The notes: generated by a model from the letters alone, not told the origin. A stretch of DNA of 64,000 bases from Mycobacterium palustre (GCF_002101785.1 NZ_LQPJ01000099.1:29307-93306); one strand, 5' to 3'; numbered from the stretch's first letter, positions 19,510-28,987 are shown. Numbers and translations: made by a program.

Positions 19510-19827
19510 ATGAGACCAGAATCCCCACATCACGAGAACGCGGAGTCAGCAGACATGAACACCGAAACGATCGATACCGAACCGGCCGCCGACATCGACG
19601 AGTTGCGGCGCGAGATCGACAGGTTGGACGCCGAAATCCTGGCCGCGGTGAAGCGCCGCGCCGAGGTGTCGCGGGCGATCGGCAAGGTCCGGATGGCCTC
19701 CGGCGGCACCCGGCTGGTCCACAGCCGCGAGATGAAGGTCATCGAACGCTACAGCGAGCTCGGCCCGGACGGTAAAGACCTGGCCATGCTGCTGTTGAGG
19801 CTGGGCCGGGGTCGCCTCGGCCACTGA
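19510..19827 (+). CDS. Chorismate mutase, AroQ class (intracellular)
   Basis: A 105-residue all-helical mutase that converts chorismate to prephenate, the branch point to Phe and Tyr. The AroQ pattern is seen: IDELRREIDRLDAEILAAVKRRAEVSRAIGK, then the H1-H3 helices with the C-terminal GRGRLGH. The start MRPESPHHEN is chosen because it gives the length and N terminus of Rv0948c; an ATG at 19555 would give 90 residues. In M. tuberculosis this enzyme is activated by DAHP synthase through its C-terminal RLGH tail, which is conserved here. Expression is probably attenuated (see leader at 19347). Confidence 0.95.
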   Translation: MRPESPHHENAESADMNTETIDTEPAADIDELRREIDRLDAEILAAVKRRAEVSRAIGKVRMASGGTRLVHSREMKVIERYSELGPDGKDLAMLLLRLGRGRLGH

Positions 19828-19878
19828 GGCCGCCGCCACACCTGGCCGCGCCGCGTGGGGCCGCATAGGGTCGGACTC

Positions 19879-21552
19879 ATGACCTCCGCGACCTCCGCAC
19901 ATTCCATCCCCGACATCACCGCCACCCCGGCGTGGGACGCGCTGCGCAGGCATCACGAACAAATCGGCCGGACCCATCTGCGGCAGTTCTTCGCCGAGGA
20001 TCCCGACCGCGGCCGCGACCTCACTGTTACGGTCGGGGACCTCTACATCGACTACAGCAAACACCGCATCACCCGAGAGACGCTGCGGTTGCTGGTCGAC
20101 TTGGCGCGCGCGGCTAACCTCGAGGAGCGCCGTGATCAGATGTTCTCCGGCGCGCACATCAACACCTCCGAGGATCGCGCCGTGCTGCACACCGCGCTGC
20201 GGCTGCCCCGGGACGCCGAGTTGATCGTGTACGGCCGAAACGTGGTCGAGGACGTCCATTCCGTGCTCGACGCCATGGGCGACTTCACCGATCGGCTGCG
20301 CAGCGGCGAGTGGACCGGGGCCACGGGAAAGCGGATCAGCACCGTGGTCAACATCGGCATCGGCGGATCGGATTTGGGCCCGGTGATGGTCTATCAGGCG
20401 CTGCGCCACTACGCGGACGCCGGCATTTCGGCGCGCTTCGTCTCCAACGTCGATCCCGCCGACCTGATCGCCAAGATCGCCGACTTAGATCCCGCCACAA
20501 CGCTTTTCATCGTCGCGTCGAAGACCTTCTCGACGCTGGAGACGCTGACCAACGCGACGGCCGCGCGCCGCTGGTTGACCGACGCGCTCGGCGACTCCGC
20601 GGTGGCCAAGCACTTCGTGGCCGTCTCCACCAACAAGCGCCTGGTCGACGACTTCGGCATCAACACCGACAACATGTTCGGGTTCTGGGACTGGGTCGGC
20701 GGCAGGTACTCGGTCGATTCGGCGATCGGGCTGTCGTTGATGGCCGCCATCGGGCGGGAAGGCTTCGCCGACTTCCTGTCCGGGTTCCACCTCGTCGACG
20801 AGCACTTCAAAACGGCCCCGCTGGAGTCCAATGCGCCGGCGCTGCTGGGCCTTATCGGGCTGTGGTACTCCAACTTCATGGGCGCCCAATCGCGCGCCGT
20901 GCTGCCGTATTCCAACGACCTGGCCCGCTTTGCGGCCTACCTGCAGCAGCTGACCATGGAATCCAACGGCAAGTCGACGCGCGCCGACGGCACGCCGGTC
21001 ACCACCGACACCGGCGAAATCTTCTGGGGCGAACCGGGAACCAACGGCCAGCACGCCTTCTACCAGTTGCTGCACCAGGGCACCAGGCTGGTGCCCGCCG
21101 ACTTCATCGGGTTCAGCCAGCCGCTGGACGACCTGGCCACCGTCGAGGGCACCGGCAGCATGCACGACCTGCTGATGAGCAATTTCTTCGCCCAGACCCA
21201 GGTGCTGGCGTTCGGCAAGACGGCCGAGGAGATCGCGGCCGAGGGCACTCCGCCGGAAGTGGTGCCGCACAAGGTGATGCCGGGCAACCGGCCGTCGACC
21301 TCGATCCTGGCCGACCGGCTCACCCCGTCGGTACTGGGCCAGCTGATCGCGCTCTACGAGCACCAGGTCTTCACCGAGGGAGTGATCTGGGGCATCGACT
21401 CCTTCGACCAATGGGGCGTGGAACTGGGCAAGACGCAGGCCAAGGCGCTGCTTCCGGTCATCACGGCCGACGCCTCTCCCGAGCCCCAGTCCGACAGCTC
21501 CACCGATGCGCTGATCCGCCGCTACCGCACCGAAAGAGGCCGCACCAGCTAG
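19879..21552 (+). CDS. pgi: Glucose-6-phosphate isomerase
   Basis: A 557-residue isomerase of glycolysis/gluconeogenesis. Signature segments are intact: [12 protein letters not shown] near residue 158, SKTFSTLET near 215, WDWVGGRYS near 276, and the C-terminal [11 protein letters not shown] with the catalytic Lys. The start [22 protein letters not shown] is the family N terminus; an in-frame ATG 24 bases upstream is less likely. Its stop overlaps by 4 bases the stop of the convergent SDR gene. Confidence 0.97.
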   Translation: MTSATSAHSIPDITATPAWDALRRHHEQIGRTHLRQFFAEDPDRGRDLTVTVGDLYIDYSKHRITRETLRLLVDLARAANLEERRDQMFSGAHINTSEDRAVLHTALRLPRDAELIVYGRNVVEDVHSVLDAMGDFTDRLRSGEWTGATGKRISTVVNIGIGGSDLGPVMVYQALRHYADAGISARFVSNVDPADLIAKIADLDPATTLFIVASKTFSTLETLTNATAARRWLTDALGDSAVAKHFVAVSTNKRLVDDFGINTDNMFGFWDWVGGRYSVDSAIGLSLMAAIGREGFADFLSGFHLVDEHFKTAPLESNAPALLGLIGLWYSNFMGAQSRAVLPYSNDLARFAAYLQQLTMESNGKSTRADGTPVTTDTGEIFWGEPGTNGQHAFYQLLHQGTRLVPADFIGFSQPLDDLATVEGTGSMHDLLMSNFFAQTQVLAFGKTAEEIAAEGTPPEVVPHKVMPGNRPSTSILADRLTPSVLGQLIALYEHQVFTEGVIWGIDSFDQWGVELGKTQAKALLPVITADASPEPQSDSSTDALIRRYRTERGRTS

Positions 21553-22298
21553 GCGAACGGCTTGGTCAGCGGCGGCGGCAGCACCCGCATCAGCTGCACC
21601 AGCGGCGCCCATGGCCACCACGGCACCACGGCCCGGCCCGGCTCGCGTTCGATCGCGCCGACCAGCGCCTTGACGCCAGTTTCGTTGTCCACCATGAACA
21701 TTGTGCTCGCCGACTTGGCCGTCATCTCCGACTCGATGTAGCCGGGCTCGATCACCGAAACCCTGATCGGGCCCTTGGCGTATTCGGCGCGCAGCGATTC
21801 GCCCAGCGAGCGTAACCCGGCTTTGCTTGCGGCGTAGGACGCCTTGACGCCGGGGACGCCCTTGTTGCCGAGCACCGACGAGATGAGGACCAGGTGGCCC
21901 GAGCCGCTCTTGTTGAACATCTCGAGGGCGGTTTCGATCTGGACCAGCGCGGCGATCAAATTGGTCTCGAGGGTGGCCTTGTTCGCCCACAGCTTGCCCG
22001 AGCCGAGCGTGGCGCCCTTGCCGATGCCGGCGTTGACGACGACGCGGTCGATGCCGCCGAGCTCGTCGGCGAGTTCGGAGAACACCTTGGGGACCTGCTC
22101 GTGGTCATTGACGTCCAGGGCGGCCACCGCGATGTCGACGCCCGGATGCCGTTGCGACAGCTCGTCTTTGAGTTCGTCGAGCCTGTCGGTGCGGCGGGCG
22201 CACAGCGCCAAATCGCGGCCCCTGGCGGCGAAGGCGCGGGCCATCCCGGCGCCCAGGCCGGAGCTGGCGCCCGTGATCAGGATCTTCTGACGGGTCAT
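21549..22298 (-). CDS. Short-chain dehydrogenase/reductase
   Basis: A 249-residue Rossmann enzyme with [15 protein letters not shown] at residues 6-20, [10 protein letters not shown] (NAG) near 88, the catalytic Ser in ISSVLG and the YAASKAG Tyr-Lys pair near 155. The Arg after the first motif (ARRTD) favours NADP(H). The Trp/Pro-rich C terminus may touch the membrane. The substrate is unknown. It lies between pgi and fpg2 as in M. tuberculosis (Rv0945). Confidence 0.92.
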   Translation of the reverse strand: MTRQKILITGASSGLGAGMARAFAARGRDLALCARRTDRLDELKDELSQRHPGVDIAVAALDVNDHEQVPKVFSELADELGGIDRVVVNAGIGKGATLGSGKLWANKATLETNLIAALVQIETALEMFNKSGSGHLVLISSVLGNKGVPGVKASYAASKAGLRSLGESLRAEYAKGPIRVSVIEPGYIESEMTAKSASTMFMVDNETGVKALVGAIEREPGRAVVPWWPWAPLVQLMRVLPPPLTKPFA

Positions 22299-22327
22299 CC
22301 GGGCAGCATAGCGACCGGCGCCGCCGA

Positions 22328-23188
22328 CTACTTGAGCAGCCGTGACATGCGCCGGTCGGCCAGCACCTTCCCGCCCGTCTGGCACGTCGGGCAGTACTGA
22401 AAAGACTTGTCCGCGAACGACACTTCGCGCACGGTGTCCCCGCACACCGGGCAGGGCAGCCCGGTGCGGGCGTGCACCCGCAGCCCGGAGCGCTTCTCCC
22501 CCTTGAGCATCGCGGCGCCCTGGCCCACCGAGCGGCCCACCGCGTCGGTCAGCACCGAAATCATCGCGTCGTGCAGGGCGGTGAGCTGTTCGTCGGACAA
22601 CTTGCCGGCCGTGGCGAACGGCGAAATCTTTGCCACGTGCAGGATTTCGTCGCTGTAGGCGTTGCCGATCCCGGCGATCACCTTCTGGTCGGTGATGACG
22701 GTCTTGATCCTGCCGGTGTTGCCGGCCAGCACCCCGGCCAGGTCTTGAGGACCGAGTTCCAGCGCGTCGGGGCCCAGGGTCGCGATGCCGGGCACCAGCT
22801 TCGGGTCGTCGACCAGCCACACCGCCAGCCGCTTCTGGGTGCCGGCCTCGGTCAGGTCGAAGCCGGGCGCCTCCCCCGGCTTTCCCAGGTGCACGCGCAA
22901 CGCGATCGGGCCCTTGCCGGGCCGCAGCGGCGCCGCGGCGAGCTTGTCGGACCAGCGCAACCAGCCCGCCCGCGACAGGTGCGCGATCAAAAACAGCCGC
23001 CCGGCTTGCAGCCCCAGGTACTTGCCCCAGCGCTGGGCCCCCATGACCTGGCCGTGCAGGGCGGTGACGGGCGGATCGAAGGTTTTCAGGACCGACAGCG
23101 CGCCGACGTCGACGCGGCCGATCGTCGAACCGACGGCGTGGCGCCGCAGATGATCGACCAACGCTTCGATCTCGGGAAGTTCGGGCAC
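22328..23188 (-). CDS. Formamidopyrimidine-DNA glycosylase family protein (Fpg2), full length
   Basis: A 286-residue base-excision-repair glycosylase. The N terminus after the GTG reads PELPEIEAL, so the catalytic Pro2 and Glu3 are present. A Lys lies in the RWGKYLGL loop, the H2TH region KVIAGIGNAYSDEIL follows near residue 172, and the C-terminal zinc finger CPVC...CPTC near residues 245-272 is complete. The void-filling loop of classical Fpg (HLRM) is replaced by HLSRAGW, marking a divergent subfamily. The M. tuberculosis counterpart Rv0944 is, as I remember, a truncated form, so this is the complete ancestor. It lies 5 bases after cobF. Confidence 0.9.
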   Translation of the reverse strand: MPELPEIEALVDHLRRHAVGSTIGRVDVGALSVLKTFDPPVTALHGQVMGAQRWGKYLGLQAGRLFLIAHLSRAGWLRWSDKLAAAPLRPGKGPIALRVHLGKPGEAPGFDLTEAGTQKRLAVWLVDDPKLVPGIATLGPDALELGPQDLAGVLAGNTGRIKTVITDQKVIAGIGNAYSDEILHVAKISPFATAGKLSDEQLTALHDAMISVLTDAVGRSVGQGAAMLKGEKRSGLRVHARTGLPCPVCGDTVREVSFADKSFQYCPTCQTGGKVLADRRMSRLLK

Positions 23189-23193
23189 GCCTC

Positions 23194-23946
23194 TCAGTCT
23201 GCCGCTCGTAGCAAATAGGTGTCCATGATCCAGCCGTGCCGGGCGCGCGCTTCGGCCCGCAGCGCCGCGATGCGCCCGCCGACCTCGCCGACGGTGCCGG
23301 CCACCAGCAGCTCGTCGGCGGTGCCCAGATAGGCCCCCCACCAGATCCGGGTGTCGGGCGGGCATCCCTGAAACGAGCACTCGGCGTCGAGCATCACGAC
23401 GGCAGAACCCGTCAGCCCGTTGGCGCGCAGCTGCCTGCCGGTGGTGATCAGCACCGGTTCGCCGACGTCGTTGAGCGGGATGGCGTGCCGGGCGGTCAGC
23501 GCCTGCACCGCGGTGATTCCGGGAATGACGTCGAAGCTGAACTCGAGTTCGGCCGCTTCGGTTTTGACGGCCTCGAGGATGCGCAACGTGCTGTCGTACA
23601 ACGACGGATCGCCCCAGGCCAAAAAGGCGCCCACACCGTCGGGCCCGAGCTCGGTGGAGATCGCCCGCGCCCAGACCCGCGCCCGCTCGGCGTGCCAGTC
23701 CGCGACCGCGCCGCGGTAATCACCGTCGGCCGATCGCTGGGGGTCGGGCAGTTCGACGAAGCGATACCCGGGATTTCGGATGAACCGGGCGCAGATGTCT
23801 CGGCGCAGGGCCACCAGGTCGCTTGTCGCCTCCCCCTTGTCCATGGCGAAAAACACCTGGGTGTCGTTGAGCGCCTCGACCGCCTGCACCGTCAGGTACT
23901 CGGGGTTTCCCGCCCCGATGCCGATGACATGAATGTGCCGACCCAC
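23194..23946 (-). CDS. cobF: Precorrin-6A synthase (deacetylating) CobF
   Basis: A 250-residue SAM-dependent methyltransferase of aerobic cobalamin synthesis; it methylates C-1 of precorrin-5 with loss of the acetyl group. The tetrapyrrole methylase fold is clear: HIHVIGIGAGNPEYLTVQAV at the N terminus, AFLAWGDPSLYDSTL near residue 110 and FDVIPGITAVQAL near 142. GTG at 23946 is preferred; a TTG at 23958 adds 4 residues. This gene is well known to be missing from the M. tuberculosis complex and present in M. canettii and other mycobacteria. It is co-directional with fpg2 and probably co-transcribed. Confidence 0.93.
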   Translation of the reverse strand: MGRHIHVIGIGAGNPEYLTVQAVEALNDTQVFFAMDKGEATSDLVALRRDICARFIRNPGYRFVELPDPQRSADGDYRGAVADWHAERARVWARAISTELGPDGVGAFLAWGDPSLYDSTLRILEAVKTEAAELEFSFDVIPGITAVQALTARHAIPLNDVGEPVLITTGRQLRANGLTGSAVVMLDAECSFQGCPPDTRIWWGAYLGTADELLVAGTVGEVGGRIAALRAEARARHGWIMDTYLLRAAD

Positions 23947-24050
23947 GGGGCCAGTCAACCGAATCGAAACCTGGAGGGCCTAGTCGGCACCCCCAAGTAC
24001 CCAGTACCATGGGTACCGCCTGAAGTACCCGAGGAAGGGAACGTCGCGCC

Positions 24051-24956
24051 ATGACCGCTCCGGTGAAGCCAGGTGGGCCGAGTCGTGAGGAGTTCTCGGA
24101 TCGCCTGCTGAAGGGCTCGGTCAAAAAGTCCTACGAGCCCGTTGTGGACATCGACTGGGACGCCCCGCTCGATCCTGACAAGTTCTATCTGCCGCCGCGG
24201 CTGGTGTCGCTCTACGACACGCCGATGTGGGACGAGATGACCCGCGAGCAGCAGATCGAGCTGTCCAAGCAGGAGCTGGTCAACACGCTGTCGGCCGGGA
24301 TCTGGTTTGAGAACATGCTGAACCAGTCGCTGCTGCGCACCATCCTGCACGAGGACCCGACCAGCCGGTCGACGCACTACAAGCTGACCGAGCTCGGCGA
24401 CGAAACCCGCCACATGGTGATGTTCGGCAAGGTCATCGAGCGCATCGGCGCCAAGCCGGTGCGCCCGCGGCTGTTCCACCGGTGGATTATCAACGCCCTG
24501 CCGCTCGCGTTCCAGCGCGGCTCGATGCTGTGGATCGCCGCCCTCATCGGGGAAGAGATCTTCGACTCGCTGCAACGCCAGATGATGGACGACCCGGAGC
24601 TGCAGCCAATCATCCAGCGGCTCATGCGGATTCACGTCACCGAGGAGGCCCGCCACATCCAGTTCGCCCGCGACGGCGCCCGCAAGCGCGCCGCCGAGAT
24701 GCCGCGGTTCAACCGCTGGTTCATGGCCAACATCAACGGGCTCGGCGGGTATTTCTTCAACTACCTGTTCAGCAACCCGATCCCCTACGCGCGGGCGGGG
24801 CTGGACGCCAAGCGCGCCCGACGGATCGCTCGCACCAGCCCGCACCGCCGCGAGATGCAGGTCGCTGGCTTCGCCCCGCTGGCGGCCTTTCTGACCGAAA
24901 TCGGCCTGTTGGGCCCGATCGCTCGCCGCGGCTGGAAGCGCAGCAGGTTCCTGTGA
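24051..24956 (+). CDS. AurF-like diiron oxygenase
   Basis: A 301-residue ferritin-like helical protein. The full AurF ligand set can be read: E75 (KQELVN), E118xxH121 (GDETRH), E169 (IGEEIFD), H195 (RIHV) and E199xxH202 (TEEARH). AurF enzymes use a diiron centre and O2 to oxidise aromatic amines or other substrates. The following flavin monooxygenase overlaps its stop by 4 bases (GTGA), so the two form one operon, divergent from cobF. A joint oxidation of an unidentified lipid or aromatic compound is an inference. The start has a GGAACGTCGCGCC leader and matches the usual short N-terminal arm. Confidence 0.85.
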   Translation: MTAPVKPGGPSREEFSDRLLKGSVKKSYEPVVDIDWDAPLDPDKFYLPPRLVSLYDTPMWDEMTREQQIELSKQELVNTLSAGIWFENMLNQSLLRTILHEDPTSRSTHYKLTELGDETRHMVMFGKVIERIGAKPVRPRLFHRWIINALPLAFQRGSMLWIAALIGEEIFDSLQRQMMDDPELQPIIQRLMRIHVTEEARHIQFARDGARKRAAEMPRFNRWFMANINGLGGYFFNYLFSNPIPYARAGLDAKRARRIARTSPHRREMQVAGFAPLAAFLTEIGLLGPIARRGWKRSRFL

Positions 24957-26161
24957 GCCACACGCCGGTCGTCGTCATCGGCGTGGGCGACGGCGGCCGG
25001 AGCGCACAGGACGCGCTGCGGTCCGCCGGCGTCTCCGACGTCGTAACGCTCGACGACGCTCCCGGCCGCGAGCTCCTCACCTCAAGGTTCGACGACGACA
25101 CCGACACCTGGCTGCTGACGACGGCCGACGGCGCGACGGTCAGAGCGGGTGTCGTTGTCGCCGCCGGCAGGCCGCCGCAGGTGCCGTGGCTGCCGGACAT
25201 CGCCGGGCGAGACGACTTCCTGGGCGAGTCGTTTCACGCCGCCGCGTGGGACCGGCATTTCGCGGCGGCCGGTAAGCGTGTCGCGGTCGTCGGCACCGAC
25301 GCCACCGCCGGTCACTGGGTTCCGCGGCTGACGCAGTCGGCGGCGTCGGTCACCGTTTTCGCGCACCCGCCGCGCCGGTTCGTCGCGGAGCTGCCGCTGC
25401 CGGCCACCCGGGCCAAACGCTGGCTGGCTCGCCGCCTGCGGCCCGCACCGGACAACGCACCCGGGCGGGCCGCGTCGCCGATCGAGGCCATCACCCCGAC
25501 CGGCATCCGGACCGCCGACGGCGCCGAGCATGACGCCGACGTCATCGTCTACGGCACCGGGTTCGCCATTCCCCCGCACCTCCCCGACGAGGCGCTGGTC
25601 GGTGCCCGCGGCCTGACGATCCGGCGGGCCTGGCGCGACGGCATGGAGCCGTACTTCGGGGTCGCCTGCCACGGATTCCCGAACTACTTCTTCGTTACGG
25701 GGCCCGACGCCGGCGCGCAGGCCCGTTACATCGCCTCGTGCGTGGGCCTGATGAGACGCACCGGCAGCACCCGCATCGAGGTGCGGCGCAGCAGCCAGCA
25801 GGTGTTCAACGAACGGGCCAACGTGCGGCCCGCCCAAGCCCATCGGGTGTCGTCGGCCTTCGACCTGTCGTCCGCCGCGCCTGAAGACGACGACACCTAC
25901 GACGGCGCCGCGACGCTGGCCTTAGCCGGCGCCGAACACCCCGTGCGCGTTCGACTGACCGGCCACCTGAACCCGATTGACGGCCAGTACCACTGGCAGG
26001 GAACGATTTTTTGCTCGCTTCCGGACGAGGCGTTCAAGCGGGCCAGGACCGCCACGCTGACGGTCGGCGCGCGGACGGTCCCGGCCCGCATCGTCGAACA
26101 AACCCCGTGGGGCACCCATACGGTCACCGGAGTGGGCGCCCCGCCGTACGCGCCGAGCTGA
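24953..26161 (+). CDS. Flavin-containing monooxygenase-like protein with C-terminal DUF4873
   Basis: A 402-residue protein. Residues 1-280 show two Rossmann-type motifs (VVVIGVGDGGRSAQDAL at the N terminus, VAVVGTDATAGHWV near 105) and the flavin-monooxygenase consensus VIVYGTGFAIP near 196. A C-terminal DUF4873 domain (about 290-400) follows. The first motif is GVGDGG rather than GxGxxG, so FAD binding may be altered. The GTG overlaps the AurF-like gene. It resembles the longer form of Rv0943c; the tuberculosis version is shorter and lies at the cobF deletion. Confidence 0.82.
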   Translation: MSHTPVVVIGVGDGGRSAQDALRSAGVSDVVTLDDAPGRELLTSRFDDDTDTWLLTTADGATVRAGVVVAAGRPPQVPWLPDIAGRDDFLGESFHAAAWDRHFAAAGKRVAVVGTDATAGHWVPRLTQSAASVTVFAHPPRRFVAELPLPATRAKRWLARRLRPAPDNAPGRAASPIEAITPTGIRTADGAEHDADVIVYGTGFAIPPHLPDEALVGARGLTIRRAWRDGMEPYFGVACHGFPNYFFVTGPDAGAQARYIASCVGLMRRTGSTRIEVRRSSQQVFNERANVRPAQAHRVSSAFDLSSAAPEDDDTYDGAATLALAGAEHPVRVRLTGHLNPIDGQYHWQGTIFCSLPDEAFKRARTATLTVGARTVPARIVEQTPWGTHTVTGVGAPPYAPS

Positions 26162-26193
26162 TTCGACGCAAGCTGCTGACCGTCATGGACGCT

Positions 26194-26220
26194 GGTTTGC
26201 CCGCTGTGGCCTTCGGGTAA
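26194..26220 (+). promoter_or_regulatory. Possible SigF-type promoter
   Basis: GGTTT at 26194-26198 and GGGTAA at 26215-26220 are separated by 16 bases, the pattern of mycobacterial SigF promoters (GGTTT-N15/17-GGGTA). It lies 233 bases before the STAS-domain gene. The remaining 26162-26452 gap holds no convincing gene. Confidence 0.3.
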
Positions 26221-26452
26221 CCCAAGTAATCTCACACCCCACACCGGCGGTTGGCCACAAAAAGGCGAAGGGGGTACCCCGGTGCGTGTACGCGTGCGGC
26301 ACAACGCCAGATCTCGTCATCTGTCCAGAGCCCGCACGGTTTCCTGGCGGGCCGGCGCCCGAATGCCGGTCGCGACACCCCGGTTACCAAACTATTGGTT
26401 TGCGGTTCCCGATCGGCGAGGATGAAGCCCTGTGGAGAAAGGGGTCACTGCG

Positions 26453-27217
26453 GTGAGCGCGTTAGCTGAGTCGCCAAGCTCGCTGGCGGTTGCGAGTCGG
26501 ACCGATGAATCGGTCGTCGTGCTGACCGTCCAGGGCGTGCTCAACAACAGCAACTCCGCGGCGCTGCGCGACATCATCATGCAGGCCACCCACGGCGAGC
26601 CGTCCGCCGTCATCGTCAACGTCAACGCGCTCCAAGTGCCCGCGAAAACGGCCTGGTCGACCCTCATCGGGGCGCGCTGGCAGGCGGGCACCCAGCCCAA
26701 CGTCCCGATCACCTTGGTTTGCGCCGATCGCGCCACCCGCGACGCCATCGACGACAGCGACGTCGCGCGTTTCATGCCGGTGTACGCGAGCGAAAAGGCG
26801 GCGATTAAGGCGCTCGACCGGCTCACCCGTCGCACCCTCCGGCACGCCGACGCCGAGCTGCCCGCGAACCTGACCAGCCTGCGAGAGTCACGCCGCCTGG
26901 TGCGAGAGTGGCTGACCGCATGGTCGCAGTCGGCGCTGATTCCGGTCGCGCTGGTGGTGGTCAACGTGTTCATCGAAAACGTGCTGGAACACACCGGCAG
27001 CGTCCCGCTGATGCGGGTGGAAACCGACGGCGCGAGCGCGACCATCGCGGTGTCCGACGACAGCACGACCCCGGCCGTGCGGCTGCCGTCACCCGAGAAG
27101 GGCATCGACGTGTCCGGCCTGGCGATCGTCGACGCGCTGTCGCGCGCGTGGGGCAGCGCGCCCACGTCGTCGGGCAAGACCGTGTGGGCGGTCATCGGCC
27201 CCGAGAATCAGCTCTGA
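26453..27217 (+). CDS. STAS-domain/anti-sigma-type regulator (Rv0941c type)
   Basis: A 254-residue protein. Residues 10-115 look like a STAS (anti-sigma-antagonist) domain: VVVLTVQGVLNNSNSAALRD then PSAVIVNVNAL. The C-terminal half (about 150-250) looks like a degenerate GHKL/HATPase of anti-sigma kinases (VVVNVFIENVLEHTGS ... GIDVSGLAIVDALSRAWG). The start at 26453 is set by AGAAAGGGG 8 bases upstream; the GTG at 26432 would include that ribosome site. The fusion of antagonist-like and kinase-like modules suggests a partner-switching regulator of a stress sigma factor; the target is unknown. Confidence 0.8.
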   Translation: MSALAESPSSLAVASRTDESVVVLTVQGVLNNSNSAALRDIIMQATHGEPSAVIVNVNALQVPAKTAWSTLIGARWQAGTQPNVPITLVCADRATRDAIDDSDVARFMPVYASEKAAIKALDRLTRRTLRHADAELPANLTSLRESRRLVREWLTAWSQSALIPVALVVVNVFIENVLEHTGSVPLMRVETDGASATIAVSDDSTTPAVRLPSPEKGIDVSGLAIVDALSRAWGSAPTSSGKTVWAVIGPENQL

Positions 27218-27263
27218 GGGGCCCTCGCCGCGCCTTGTTCGCGGACCCGGGCGCGGGTAAAAC

Positions 27264-27277
27264 TAGAACACGTTCTA
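27264..27277 (+). promoter_or_regulatory. KstR-type operator before the second F420 oxidoreductase gene
   Basis: TAGAACACGTTCTA, identical to the site at 11897 and extended by C/G to a 16-bp dyad (CTAGAACACGTTCTAG). It matches TNNAACNNGTTNNA fully and lies 35 bases before the GTG at 27313. Rv0940c is, as I recall, in the KstR regulon. Confidence 0.82.
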
Positions 27278-27312
27278 GTGTCGGGTGACGGCCCCCAAGG
27301 AAGGCGGATGAC

Positions 27313-28179
27313 GTGCGGTTCAGCTACGCCGAGGCAATGACGGACTTTACGTACTACGTCCCGCTGGCCAAGGCGGCCGAGGCGGCCGGCTACCACAGCA
27401 TGACGATCGCCGACAGCATCGCCTACCCGTTCGAGTCCAACTCCAAATATCCGTATACGCCCGACGGCAACCGCGAATTCCTCGACGGCAAGGCGTTTAT
27501 CGAAACGTTCGTCCTCACAGCGGCATTGGGCGCGGTGACGTCCACGCTGCGGTTCAACTTCTTCGTCCTCAAGCTGCCGATCCGGCCGCCGGCGCTGGTG
27601 GCCAAGCAGGCCGGCTCGCTGGCCGCGTTGATCGGCAACCGGGTGGGGCTGGGTGTGGGCACGAGCCCCTGGCCCGAAGACTACGAGCTGATGGGCGTCC
27701 CGTTCGCCAAGCGCGGCAAGCGGATGGACGAATGCATCGAAATAATCAGGGGCCTCACGACCGGTGAGTACTTCGAATTTCACGGCGAGTTCTACGACAT
27801 TCCCAAGACGAAGATGACGCCGGCCCCCAGCCAGCCGATCCCGATCCTGATCGGCGGCCACGCCGACGCGGCGCTGCGCCGCGCCGCGCGTGCCGACGGA
27901 TGGATGCACGGTGGCGGCGACCCCGAGGAACTCGACCGGTTGCTGGCCCGGCTCAAGCAGTTTCGCGAGGAAGAGGGCAAGACGGGCCCGTTCGAGATCC
28001 ACGTCATCTCGGCCGATGCCTATACCTTGGACGGCATCAAGCGACTCGAGGACAAAGGCGTGACCGACGTCATCGTCGGGTTCCGCATCCCCTACATCAA
28101 GGGCAACGACACCGAGCCGCTCGACAAGAAGATCCGCAACCTGGAGATGTTCGCCGAGAACGTGATCGCGAAACTCTAA
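27313..28179 (+). CDS. F420-dependent luciferase-like oxidoreductase (Rv0940c type)
   Basis: A 288-residue TIM-barrel enzyme of the LLM family. It starts RFSYAEAMTDFTYY and has NRVGLGVGTSPWPEDYELMG near residue 112 and PILIGGHADAALRRAARADGW near 175, the F420/flavin phosphate-binding side. GGAAGGCGGATGAC precedes the GTG. Length equals that of the tuberculosis orthologue. The perfect KstR-type dyad in its promoter suggests a role in sterol-derived metabolism; the substrate is unknown. Confidence 0.92.
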   Translation: MRFSYAEAMTDFTYYVPLAKAAEAAGYHSMTIADSIAYPFESNSKYPYTPDGNREFLDGKAFIETFVLTAALGAVTSTLRFNFFVLKLPIRPPALVAKQAGSLAALIGNRVGLGVGTSPWPEDYELMGVPFAKRGKRMDECIEIIRGLTTGEYFEFHGEFYDIPKTKMTPAPSQPIPILIGGHADAALRRAARADGWMHGGGDPEELDRLLARLKQFREEEGKTGPFEIHVISADAYTLDGIKRLEDKGVTDVIVGFRIPYIKGNDTEPLDKKIRNLEMFAENVIAKL

Positions 28180-28180
28180 C

Positions 28181-28987
28181 TCACAGCGGATCCCACTTCG
28201 GTGCCCGCTTCTCGCGGTGCGCCATGGCGGCCTCGATCGGATTGTTGGTGAACCCGCTGAGGATCTGGGTGCGATTCTCCAACTCGATCGCGTGCCGCAG
28301 GCTCGGCGCGTCCAGCGCCGCGTTGAGCCCAATCTTGGTCTGCCACACGCCATATGCGTTGTTCTCCGCGATCGATCGGGCCACCTTGAGCGCCGCGGGC
28401 ATCAGCTCGTCGGCGGCGACCACCTCGTGCACCAGCTTGATCCGGTAGGCCTCGGCGGCGTCGATGATGCGGCCGGTCAGCATGAGTTCGCGCGCCACCC
28501 CGGCGCCGACGATCTTCGGCAGCAGGTAGCTGGTGCCCATGTCCATCGAGGAGAAGCCGGCCTTGATGAACGCCGACCCGAACCGGGCGTGTTCGGACGC
28601 GACGCGGATGTCGCTGACGAGCGTGAAGGCCAGCCCGCCGCCGACCGCGACGCCGTTGACCGCGGCGACCACCGGGATGGGCAGCTCGTAGATCCGGGTG
28701 AACAAGTCGGCCAGCCGAACTTGCGCGTCGTAGTTGACCTTGAACGGCGGGCTGGTCGGCTTGGGCTTGGTCCAGGGCTCGCCGGTGCCGCTCAGGTCCG
28801 CGCCGGCGCAAAAGCCGCGCCCGGCCCCGGTCAGGATCGCCACGCGGAACTCCCCCGCGCCGAGCGCGTCCAGGGCGTCGTCCACGCCGTCGATCAGCGC
28901 CCCGTCGATCGCGTTGAGCCGCTCCGGACGGTTCAGCGTGATGCGGGCGATGTTGTCCTCGAGGGTGTCCAGTTCCACTGCGGGCAT
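28181..28987 (-). CDS. Enoyl-CoA hydratase/isomerase family protein
   Basis: A 268-residue crotonase. [23 protein letters not shown] near residue 65 and the [20 protein letters not shown] loop near 110 are complete, so the CoA oxyanion hole is intact. The ATG at 28987 is preferred; GTG at 29017 would add ten residues. It converges with the F420 oxidoreductase gene (1 base between stops), an arrangement that does not require shared regulation. It has no counterpart that I recall between Rv0940c and Rv0939, so this may be a lineage-specific gene. Confidence 0.9.
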   Translation of the reverse strand: MPAVELDTLEDNIARITLNRPERLNAIDGALIDGVDDALDALGAGEFRVAILTGAGRGFCAGADLSGTGEPWTKPKPTSPPFKVNYDAQVRLADLFTRIYELPIPVVAAVNGVAVGGGLAFTLVSDIRVASEHARFGSAFIKAGFSSMDMGTSYLLPKIVGAGVARELMLTGRIIDAAEAYRIKLVHEVVAADELMPAALKVARSIAENNAYGVWQTKIGLNAALDAPSLRHAIELENRTQILSGFTNNPIEAAMAHREKRAPKWDPL

